In this document: piece by piece, positions 47,305-53,851 of the stretch | Layout of the letters: every line of letters starts with the position of its first letter | Numbering within the stretch: position 1 is the first letter of the stretch | DNA from: Neomelitea salexigens DSM 19753 | Lineage (GTDB): Bacteria; Pseudomonadota; Gammaproteobacteria; Pseudomonadales; Spongiibacteraceae | Assembly (NCBI RefSeq): GCF_000422345.1 | Contig: NZ_AULP01000002.1 | Coordinates: forward strand, 186,001-250,000 | Length of the DNA: 64,000 nt | Direction: 5' to 3' | Made by a program: the position numbers and the translations under genes | Notes under the pieces: generated by a model | What the model saw: only the letters and a program-made list of their open reading frames with translations | What the model was told of the DNA's origin: nothing | Databases searched by the model: none

Positions 47305-47336
47305 CATGGGAAGCGGCGACCCCGCCGTTTCCCATG
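47305..47336 (+). terminator. 14-bp stem hairpin after the glpD-like gene
   Basis: CATGGGAAGCGGCG (47305-47318) pairs with CGCCGTTTCCCATG (47323-47336) around ACCC, with a single G-U pair. It lies nine bases after the glpD-like stop. No T-run follows, so it is a stable end-protecting or attenuator-type hairpin rather than a canonical terminator. Confidence 0.6.
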
Positions 47337-47572
47337 TATTACAGCAATTTAACCCCCGCGACATGATGGCAGGGGCTTAAACAAATGATGAACTTTTGCT
47401 TAGAATTAATTTAACACACTGATTTTATTGAAATTATCCAGCATTCATAAGCTTAATTTTCGCCACCTTAGGCCACACACACGACGCCGGCTCCCCACCT
47501 CCCTGTAACCCCTGTTAAGCCGCTTTCTCCCTATACTGACCCTGTCATCAAGACATTCACAGGAGAAACAAC

Positions 47573-47695
47573 ATGGCTCATACATTGACTATCAACGAGA
47601 TCAACAAAGCAGAAGTGGTAACGGATATCGCAGCCCGTCTTGCACTGGCCAGCATCATTGCCGCCGGCTTTATTGCCAGCATCGTTGCACTGTAA
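47573..47695 (+). CDS. 40-residue single-span membrane microprotein, copy 1
   Basis: I do not recognise a family. ATG with AGGAG seven bases upstream (47561-47565) and a TATACT -10-like hexamer at 47532. The peptide has a polar amphipathic N-half (residues 1-21; EINKAEVVTDIAAR) and a hydrophobic helix (22-40; LALASIIAAGFIASIVAL) ending in Leu at the stop. It is paralogous to the next small gene: the shared pattern is E(I/M)N(K/N)AE(V/I)xx DI(A/T)AR and then SI(I/V)AAG(F/L)IA at matching positions. Conservation of the sequence between the two copies, the good ribosome-binding site and the tight tandem layout argue for real genes. Confidence 0.75.
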   Translation: MAHTLTINEINKAEVVTDIAARLALASIIAAGFIASIVAL

Positions 47696-47730
47696 AAAAA
47701 CCACAGCAGCAAAACCGAGAGGATCACACT

Positions 47731-47850
47731 ATGAAAGCGATCACTGCAACTGAAATGAACAATGCAGAAATTTATGCTGACATCACTGCTCGCGTGAGCT
47801 TTATCAGCATTGTCGCAGCGGGGCTTATTGCCTGCTTCATCGCGCTGTAA
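47731..47850 (+). CDS. 39-residue single-span membrane microprotein, copy 2
   Basis: Tandem paralogue of the gene 35 bases upstream. ATG with AGAGGA seven bases upstream (47718-47723). Residues 1-20 are polar (TEMNNAEIYADITAR) and 21-39 hydrophobic (VSFISIVAAGLIACFIAL), with a Cys in the helix in place of Ser in copy 1. At least 18 of 39 positions are identical with copy 1, and most others conservative, which is selection at protein level since third codon positions differ widely. Candidates are two-peptide membrane effectors, type I toxin-like peptides, or small membrane protein partners; none is established. Confidence 0.75.
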   Translation: MKAITATEMNNAEIYADITARVSFISIVAAGLIACFIAL

Positions 47851-48044
47851 ACGCTAGCCACTGCAGGCATACCACCTCCAACGCCGGCAGCTGAGTACAA
47901 ACCGTCGCCAGTCCATCACCATCGCGACGAAATGCCGCCCGCCACACCGGCGGGCAGTCAATTCCCCGCCACACTTTAACGCCCCTAGCAGAACCTGGTA
48001 TGCACGTTTTCTCAGGTGCTCCTTCCAATAAACAGTAGTGCGAA

Positions 48045-48821
48045 CTAAACCGCGTCTCTCTTGTGGCAGCACAACAAGTGAACATAGCGCCCCAAGGCCC
48101 AAAACGGCTCCTGAGCGCCGTACTGCCAGTCGATTTCAAGCATGTCGTCAACGCTGCGCTCGCGGCGTAATTGTCTGGACATCAGGTCATGACTGATGCG
48201 AACCCCTCGGCGCGACACCACCTCAAGACCCACCGCGGAAAGCGCCGCCTCGACATCCTGCGGCCGGCGGGGCGATGGCGGCGTTAAGCCTCCGGGGTGT
48301 CCGGCAAAATCCTCGTCACGCAGTTTGTATAAATTGCCCTTAATCATATTGCCCAATACCAATGCATTGAGGTTGTAGAACATCAACGACAGGTGGCCGC
48401 CCTCTTTCATACCGGCTGCCAGATGGCACAGCACTTGCTCCATATCTGCTACCCACTCCAGCACGGCATGACAGATCACCAACTGAAACTGCCCCTGAGC
48501 GGCCATACCTTGAATAGGCGCATGGGACAATGACAACTGCCCTGTGCGCCAGTATGAAGATAAACGCTCCCCTGCCAGATCAAGCATCTCCTGCGAAATA
48601 TCATTGAGCTCAAGCCGGTGCCCCTGCTCGAGAAAGACCTCGGCCATTTGCCCTAATCCACCGCCGGCATCCCAAATGCTTACCGGCTCACCACCAAAAA
48701 GCGCTGGCAGCTTCTCCTCGAGCTCTCGGCGGCAAATTGCCAGGCGAAGTTGGCCTTTCGGATTGCCATAGATATTGCGCTGAAAGCGTTGGGCAATTCC
48801 GTCAAAGTTTCGGTCGGACAT
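48045..48821 (-). CDS. cmoM: tRNA 5-carboxymethoxyuridine methyltransferase CmoM (SmtA-like)
   Basis: From the ATG at 48821 (MSDRNFDGIAQRFQRNIYGN) the protein has 258 residues, like E. coli CmoM (261). It methylates cmo5U34 of certain tRNAs with S-adenosylmethionine. The SAM motif I is IWDAGGGLGQMAEVFLEQGH (about 49-68), with LELND after it, VICHAVLEWV (about 111-120), and the family tail MLEIDWQYGAQEPFWALGRYVHLL. A longer frame up to 48968 would add a hydrophobic stretch without a start signal. Alternative: another SAM methyltransferase, but the start and tail match CmoM closely. Confidence 0.88.
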   Translation of the reverse strand: MSDRNFDGIAQRFQRNIYGNPKGQLRLAICRRELEEKLPALFGGEPVSIWDAGGGLGQMAEVFLEQGHRLELNDISQEMLDLAGERLSSYWRTGQLSLSHAPIQGMAAQGQFQLVICHAVLEWVADMEQVLCHLAAGMKEGGHLSLMFYNLNALVLGNMIKGNLYKLRDEDFAGHPGGLTPPSPRRPQDVEAALSAVGLEVVSRRGVRISHDLMSRQLRRERSVDDMLEIDWQYGAQEPFWALGRYVHLLCCHKRDAV

Positions 48822-48906
48822 TGGGCTAGCGTCAATGCAGAAAATGAGGCGGGCAGTGTAGAAGGTGATCGCCGCGACGGCAATTAAGGAGTAAACGCCA
48901 GAAACC

Positions 48907-48932
48907 AAAAAGCCGGCGCAAGCGCCGGCTTT
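48907..48932 (-). terminator. Terminator hairpin downstream of the YdcH-like gene
   Basis: AAAGCCGGCGC (48909-48919) pairs with GCGCCGGCTTT (48922-48932) around AA. Minus-strand transcripts from the gene at 49070 would end here, about 140 bases after its stop; a short A-run on the left gives a modest T-tract. Confidence 0.75.
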
Positions 48933-49069
48933 CTGAAAATTCGACTTCCACTGTCGCATCCAATCCATTGAATGCCTTAGTCTTCCTGACGACTGCTATT
49001 AGAGCAGGCTCGACGTTGGGCCAACAGGCGTTATCACCAGCCCGTGTTGTGAGATATATCTCACAAACA

Positions 49070-49270
49070 CTAGGCGTCAATGTCTGGAATCATCTCGCTG
49101 TGCAGGCGTTCGATCGTGTCTTTAATACGTAGTTTTTCTTTTTTTAGGCGCTGCAATAGCAACTGATTTTGCCAGGGATTCGACGCCAACAACGAAATTT
49201 CTTCGTCTAAGGCGCGATGCCGGCGCTTGAGCAGCAATAGACGCGCACCTGCAGAAAGGCAATTATCCAT
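49070..49270 (-). CDS. YdcH/DUF465 family small protein
   Basis: A 66-residue helical protein from the ATG at 49270; an upstream in-frame ATG at 49336 would give 88 residues. The sequence LLLLKRRHRALDEEISLLASNP, then LLLQRLKKEKLRIKDTIERL, is the DUF465 antiparallel helix pair with the conserved HRxLDxEI and KKxKLxxKDxI motifs. Function of the family is not known. It is monocistronic with its own terminator region. Confidence 0.85.
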   Translation of the reverse strand: MDNCLSAGARLLLLKRRHRALDEEISLLASNPWQNQLLLQRLKKEKLRIKDTIERLHSEMIPDIDA

Positions 49271-49484
49271 AGTACGGTCATTTTCCAGGGTTGGATCGAA
49301 GCCCTTATTGTTACTCCCCCGGCCATGCGAAAACAAGCGTCATCAGGACAAGCAACTGATCTTTTTCGTCACTGGGCAATGATAACTTACGCCATTGTTG
49401 CCCTCCACCGCCTTAGCAATACTGTAGTGCGTATTCATCGAACGGCACGCCAGCGGGTGTTGCCCTGATTCAGAGGCTTAGGTA

Positions 49485-50612
49485 ATGCAAACCGAACTAT
49501 GTAAAAAACTGGGTATCGAGTACCCAATCTTCGCATTCACTCACTGCCGTGACGTCGTGGTGGCCGTAAGTAAAGCCGGCGGTATCGGTGTACTCGGCGC
49601 GGTTGGCTTTTCGCCCGAAGAACTAAAAGAAGAACTTGATTGGATCGACGCCCACATTGGTGACCTGCCCTATGGCGTGGACATCGTTATCCCGCAAAAG
49701 TATGAAGGCATGGGCGATATGAGCCCCGAGGAGCTGGAAAAGCAGCTCTGGGATATGGTGCCCGAGGAGCACGTGGATTTCGCACAAAAACTGCTGGCGG
49801 ACCACGGCGTTCCCGAGTGGCCAGACGGTAGCAAGGGTATGGGCCTGCTTGGCTGGACAGAAGCCACAGCCACTCCACTGCTCAAAGAGGCCCTCACACG
49901 CCCCAAGTGTAAACTGATCGCCAACGCTCTCGGCACACCACCGGCTGACAAGGTCAAAATGATTCAAGACAGCGGCCGCCTGGTCGGCGCATTGTGCGGC
50001 AAGGTCAAGCAGGTAAAAGCCCACCGCGAAGCGGGTCTGGACTTTATCGTTGCCCAGGGCGGCGAAGGTGGCGGCCACACTGGTGATGTCGGCTCTATCG
50101 TATTCTGGCCACAGGCCGTAAAAGCGGCGGGCGACATCCCCGTACTGGCTGCTGGCGGTATTGGCAGCGGCGAACAAATGCTGGCGGCGATGGCGATGGG
50201 CTGCGCCGGTGCATGGAGCGGCTCACTGTGGCTGACCGTTGAAGAGGCGCACGCCGAACCCGCACAGAAAGAGTCGCTGCTAAAAGCAACCAGTGAAGAC
50301 ACTGTGCGCTCACGCTCCTGGACTGGGAAGCCCTGTCGAATGCTCAAGAATGACTGGACCGACGCGTGGTCGACCCCCGGCAACCCTGAGCCGCTGGGCA
50401 TGCCGCTGCAAGGCTTGGTTTCCGGCGACGGCATTCGTCGCACCGCCAAATATGCCGCGGTGGGTGAATGTCAAAAAGTTGCCTTCAACCCGGTAGGACA
50501 GGTCGTCGGGCAGATCAATGAGGTCGAGTCCACCCGCAATGTGGTGTTCCGCCTGATCAACGAGTACGTCGACGCACTGGATCGCATCAATAGCTTGATG
50601 CCAGACGCGTAA
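49485..50612 (+). CDS. Nitronate monooxygenase family FMN protein
   Basis: A 375-residue FMN-dependent TIM-barrel enzyme. Residues 8-40 (GIEYPIFAFTHCRDVVVAVSKAGGIGVLGA) are the NMO N-terminus; the active-site region VAQGGEGGGHTGDVGS holds the catalytic His near residue 198, and LAAGGIGSGEQMLAAMAMGC binds the phosphate. It may oxidise nitronates, but many members act on other carbonyl substrates. A longer insertion around 85-125 (EELEKQLWDMVPEEHVDF) and the RSWTGKPCRMLKNDW segment are shared with a subgroup near fatty acid or steroid degradation genes. It is transcribed alone with a terminator right after the stop. Confidence 0.9.
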   Translation: MQTELCKKLGIEYPIFAFTHCRDVVVAVSKAGGIGVLGAVGFSPEELKEELDWIDAHIGDLPYGVDIVIPQKYEGMGDMSPEELEKQLWDMVPEEHVDFAQKLLADHGVPEWPDGSKGMGLLGWTEATATPLLKEALTRPKCKLIANALGTPPADKVKMIQDSGRLVGALCGKVKQVKAHREAGLDFIVAQGGEGGGHTGDVGSIVFWPQAVKAAGDIPVLAAGGIGSGEQMLAAMAMGCAGAWSGSLWLTVEEAHAEPAQKESLLKATSEDTVRSRSWTGKPCRMLKNDWTDAWSTPGNPEPLGMPLQGLVSGDGIRRTAKYAAVGECQKVAFNPVGQVVGQINEVESTRNVVFRLINEYVDALDRINSLMPDA

Positions 50613-50623
50613 AAGACCCGAAC

Positions 50624-50649
50624 AACGGCGCCCTCAAGGCGCCGTTTTT
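50624..50649. terminator. Rho-independent terminator between convergent NMO and riboflavin synthase 2 genes
   Basis: AACGGCGCC (50624-50632) pairs with GGCGCCGTT (50638-50646) around CTCAA, followed by a T-run to 50649. Its right end overlaps the stop codon of the minus-strand riboflavin synthase gene. Confidence 0.92.
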
Positions 50650-51274
50650 ACTCCCGGTTTACCCCCTGCTCTGCCAACACCCTCTCCACTGTGTCGACAA
50701 TAACCTGGGTCTGACGGTCCACCTCGATATTCACTTCACTGCCCACCTCCAGTGCGCTTAAGTTAGTGCTGCGAAGCGTTTCCGGAATCAAACAGACGGA
50801 AAAAATACCGCGCTCTTTATCCATGCTCGCTACAGTTAGGCTGCAACCATGCAAGCCAATGAAGCCCTTGTGGAAAACATATTTACACAAGGCCTCGGGC
50901 AACTGGAAATACAAACTCACATTGTTTTCAGAACGCTGCACCTCACAGACTCTGGCCCGCCCATCAATGTGGCCGGAAATCAGATGGCCGCCGATTTCCG
51001 CCCCCTGCTTAGCGGAACGCTCAACATTGACGCTGTCACCCATTTTTAGCTGACCCAGCGTGGTGAGCGACAGCGTTTCCTGCATCGCGTCAAAGTGCAC
51101 TGTCGGCCCGTCAATGCGAGTGACCGTCATACATACGCCATTTAGCGCAATACTGGCACCAATGCTCAGCTCATCCTGCAGAGACTCGGGCAGATCCACG
51201 GCCAGGCGCCGCAACCCCGGTTCATCGACCAAACCACACAAGGGGAATGCGCCCTGAACAATGCCTGTATACAT
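50648..51274 (-). CDS. Second riboflavin synthase (E. coli RibC-type)
   Basis: A 208-residue protein with two lumazine-binding domains: MYTGIVQGAFPL at the start, NGVCMTV (about 46-52), GGHLISGHIDGRA (about 95-107), then GFIGLHGCSLTVASM (about 137-151) and the C-terminal QTQVIVDTVERVLA of E. coli RibC. It is more like the enterobacterial enzyme than the cluster-encoded ribE at 26186. It could be a functional duplicate, or an antenna-type lumazine protein; the conserved binding residues (MTxV, GHxxSGH) look intact. The gene is isolated from other rib genes and shares a terminator with the convergent NMO gene. Confidence 0.9.
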   Translation of the reverse strand: MYTGIVQGAFPLCGLVDEPGLRRLAVDLPESLQDELSIGASIALNGVCMTVTRIDGPTVHFDAMQETLSLTTLGQLKMGDSVNVERSAKQGAEIGGHLISGHIDGRARVCEVQRSENNVSLYFQLPEALCKYVFHKGFIGLHGCSLTVASMDKERGIFSVCLIPETLRSTNLSALEVGSEVNIEVDRQTQVIVDTVERVLAEQGVNRE

Positions 51275-51370
51275 CCATCAACTCCTGGCTAGTGATTGCA
51301 GCAATACTACGAATATCGCATTATGCGTGGCCAACAATTATCCGCAAAGTAATAACAACAAGAGGTGCCT

Positions 51371-51643
51371 ATGGGACTCCGCATAATGAACATTGCCACA
51401 CTGGTATTTTGGCTGGCTTTTGTGATCAACTTTTTCCAGCCCCTGGCTGGCGACAGCAGCCATTGGATCAACTGGGTCGGCTACGGCCTATTAGCCGCTC
51501 ACTTCTGTGAATGTCTCATCTTCAGCAAAGAGTTGCACCGCGATTACGCGAACAACCTAGCGCTGGGTTACATTACCGTGCTGCTACTCGGCCTTGGCCG
51601 AACGTCAGCGTGGCTGAATGAGCGTAAATCTACCGCAGTCTAA
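51371..51643 (+). CDS. DUF1145 family small membrane protein
   Basis: A 90-residue inner-membrane protein from the ATG at 51371 (GAGG seven bases before). Three hydrophobic segments: about 5-23 (NIATLVFWLAFVINFF), 35-52 (WVGYGLLAAHFCECLIF) and 63-80 (NLALGYITVLLLGLG). The pattern matches DUF1145, short proteobacterial membrane proteins of unknown function. It is followed 75 bases later by the ParA gene on the same strand. Confidence 0.75.
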   Translation: MGLRIMNIATLVFWLAFVINFFQPLAGDSSHWINWVGYGLLAAHFCECLIFSKELHRDYANNLALGYITVLLLGLGRTSAWLNERKSTAV

Positions 51644-51718
51644 GTCATCAGCCATAGCCCACAACCCGCGGAACTGCTAGCATTATCCACTTCGAACAAT
51701 GTGCAATAGGGCGAGTCA

Positions 51719-52513
51719 ATGAAGCGGGTTATCTTTAACCAAAAAGGCGGTGTGGGCAAAACAAGTATCAGCTGCAACCTTGCAGCTATCAGCGCCTGGA
51801 AAGGCTTTAAAACCCTGCTGATCGACTTGGACATCCAAGGCAACAGCAGCGAGTACCTCGTTGGTGAACAGTTTCGTGACCTCGACGACAATGCCGCCAG
51901 CTTTTTTAAGCAAAAGCTGGCCCTTTTTGGCAAGAGCAAAGACGCGGGTGACTGCGTATACGAAACCGAATTCGACAATCTCTACTTGATGCCTTCAAGC
52001 CCTGAGTTAGCAGTAATCGAGCGCGAACTCGAGAGCCGACACAAAATCTACAAACTCCGCGATGCCCTGCGCGAGCTGGAAAAAGAATATGAGCATATCT
52101 ATATCGATACGCCACCGGCATTGAATTTTTACAGCCGCTCAGCCCTGATTGCCGCCGACAGCCTGGTCATCCCCTTCGACTGCGATAGCTTTTCGCAGGG
52201 CGCGCTGATGGGCTTACTGGAAACCGTGGAGGAGATTCGCGAAGACCACAACCCAGGGCTGCATTTAGAAGGTATTGTGGTCAATCAGTTTCAGGCCCAG
52301 GCGAGCTTGCCCGCCCAATTGGTAGACAGCCTGCGTGCGAACGAGCTGCCCGTTTTCGAACAATACCTGAGCAGCTCTGTAAAAATGAAGGAATCACGCA
52401 ACCGGCAATTACCGCTTGTGCACCTTGCCCCCTCCCACAAACTTACGCAGCAGTTGATTGCACTGCACGACAGTTTGAGCGACAGCGGCAGCAAGGCCGC
52501 ACGCCGGGCATAG
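51719..52513 (+). CDS. Orphan ParA/Soj family ATPase
   Basis: A 264-residue MinD/ParA-type ATPase. The deviant Walker A KGGVGKT lies at residues 9-15 (IFNQKGGVGKTSISCNLA), Walker A' at LLIDLDIQGNSSEYL (about 33-47), and Walker B at IYIDTPPAL near 124-132. It has no ParB partner, parS site or replication genes nearby, so it is not the chromosomal segregation pair; orphan ParAs often position protein complexes such as chemoreceptor arrays or carboxysome-like cargo. The spacing to DUF1145 (75 bases) allows cotranscription. AGGGCGAG upstream of the ATG. Confidence 0.92.
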   Translation: MKRVIFNQKGGVGKTSISCNLAAISAWKGFKTLLIDLDIQGNSSEYLVGEQFRDLDDNAASFFKQKLALFGKSKDAGDCVYETEFDNLYLMPSSPELAVIERELESRHKIYKLRDALRELEKEYEHIYIDTPPALNFYSRSALIAADSLVIPFDCDSFSQGALMGLLETVEEIREDHNPGLHLEGIVVNQFQAQASLPAQLVDSLRANELPVFEQYLSSSVKMKESRNRQLPLVHLAPSHKLTQQLIALHDSLSDSGSKAARRA

Positions 52514-52521
52514 CACTGTAA

Positions 52522-52983
52522 CTAGGGCGTTGCTCGGCCGTTGATGCCGACAACGCCCTTCTTGACGACCGTCATATCCCCCAGGCCAAAGTTGCCCACA
52601 TCGGCACTCAACTTGAGCTCGTAATCCAGGTCGGCACCAACGTTACTCAGCAAATTGCGCAGCAAGCCAATACCACTGAGCAGGTTAATACCCACTGGCA
52701 CCTCAATATTGCTCTGACCATTCGCCGGCACCCGCACTTCTTCATTAAAGCTGCCCGATGCTAGCTTGCTGCCAGCCAGGTGCATTTCATAGCGCAGCCG
52801 CCCCAGATTCAGCTCAAAGCCATTTGGGTTATCCAACTGCAAGCCCACCAGCAATTGCTGCTGAAGACCGTTTGACGCACCCACATTAATGCGGGTTATC
52901 GCCACTTCTGGTTTGGTAATGGGACTAAAGCTTGCACAGGCACTCAATAGCAGCGCAATGGCAGCAACAAAAAATTTATTCAC
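52522..52983 (-). CDS. LEA type 2 (WHy-domain) lipoprotein
   Basis: A 153-residue lipoprotein with lipobox LSAC (Cys near residue 16). The mature part is a single LEA14/WHy beta-sandwich: VAITRINVGASNGLQQQLLVGLQLDNPNGFEL with the NPNGF motif (about 52-56), then LASGSFNEEVRVPANGQSNIEVPVGINL. In bacteria these are envelope proteins of unclear function. It converges on the ParA gene (eight bases between stops) and lies 60 bases after the OmpA gene. Confidence 0.85.
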   Translation of the reverse strand: MNKFFVAAIALLLSACASFSPITKPEVAITRINVGASNGLQQQLLVGLQLDNPNGFELNLGRLRYEMHLAGSKLASGSFNEEVRVPANGQSNIEVPVGINLLSGIGLLRNLLSNVGADLDYELKLSADVGNFGLGDMTVVKKGVVGINGRATP

Positions 52984-53043
52984 GGAATTTGCCTTGAAAA
53001 GAGAAGGGACGCCGAGCGGCGCCCCACGCAGAGAAGCAGTGAT

Positions 53044-53715
53044 TTACTGCTGCATTGGCAGCAGTTCAATCTCTACACGGCGGTTTTGAGCACGCCCAGA
53101 GGCAGTGCTGTTGTCCGCGATTGGGTCGCGAGGGCCATAACCCGTTGCGCGAATGCGGCTCGACGCAACACCCTGGTTCATGAAGTAGCGCGCTACGCTG
53201 CCTGCACGCTGCTCTGACAATGTCTGGTTGGTCTGAAAGCTGCCGGTCGAGTCTGTGTAACCGTTTACTTGCATCAGTGTTTTATCAAACTCTTTGGCCA
53301 CTAGCGCGACGCTGTCCAGCACACTGGTGAAACCACCCATGATGACAGAGCTACCGGTATCAAAAGTGATATTCCCCGGCATGATGAGCTTAATGGTATC
53401 GCCAACGCGCTGTACGCCGACGCCAGTGCCTTCCAAGCGGGCACGAAGTTTGGCTTCCTGGCGGTCCATGTAATAACCGTAGCCACCACCCGCAGCAGCG
53501 CCAGCTGCAGCGCCGATCAACGCACCTTTTTTACGGTCTTTCTTACTGGATACAGCCGCCCCTAGCACCGCACCCCCGAGAGCGCCCCAGCCGGCGCCTT
53601 TAGCGGTATTACTGGCTTTTTCTTCACCTGTGTACGGGTCGATGCTACACGCAGTGACAAATAGCGCGACGGTGATACATGCAACGAGGCGCATGGACTT
53701 CTGAATACGGATCAT
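53044..53715 (-). CDS. OmpA-family lipoprotein with glycine zipper (YiaD-like)
   Basis: A 223-residue lipoprotein from the ATG at 53715, preceded by AGGGGGAAAT. The lipobox is VTAC (Cys near residue 23). A glycine-zipper segment (about 42-80; GAGWGALGGAVLGAAVSS, GALIGAAAGAAAGGG) precedes the C-terminal OmpA peptidoglycan-binding domain with VNGYTDSTGSFQTNQTLSEQRA (about 150-172) and ATGYGPRDPIADNSTASGRAQNRRVE. Resembles YiaD/Pal-related proteins that tether the outer membrane to murein. Confidence 0.92.
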   Translation of the reverse strand: MIRIQKSMRLVACITVALFVTACSIDPYTGEEKASNTAKGAGWGALGGAVLGAAVSSKKDRKKGALIGAAAGAAAGGGYGYYMDRQEAKLRARLEGTGVGVQRVGDTIKLIMPGNITFDTGSSVIMGGFTSVLDSVALVAKEFDKTLMQVNGYTDSTGSFQTNQTLSEQRAGSVARYFMNQGVASSRIRATGYGPRDPIADNSTASGRAQNRRVEIELLPMQQ

Positions 53716-53851
53716 ATTTCCCCCTAACACTTTGGTATGTCTGTTTCTGCTACAGACTCTGACTCGATAATGGCACAAGCTTTCCAATAAAAAAGGGCCA
53801 CTATTCACATCCGGTATTATTACTGTGGCTTATGACAATTAAATAGTAGTC

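Noticed and set aside
47837-48151. 104-codon minus-strand frame after cmoM
   Set aside because: Its start lies in cmoM in another frame and the sequence is Trp/Cys/Arg-rich without recognisable fold; 47851-48044 is left as unassigned intergenic sequence, though a decayed gene cannot be excluded.
48822-48968. N-terminal hydrophobic extension of CmoM
   Set aside because: The family starts at MSDRNF and the extension crosses a terminator hairpin with no ribosome-binding site.
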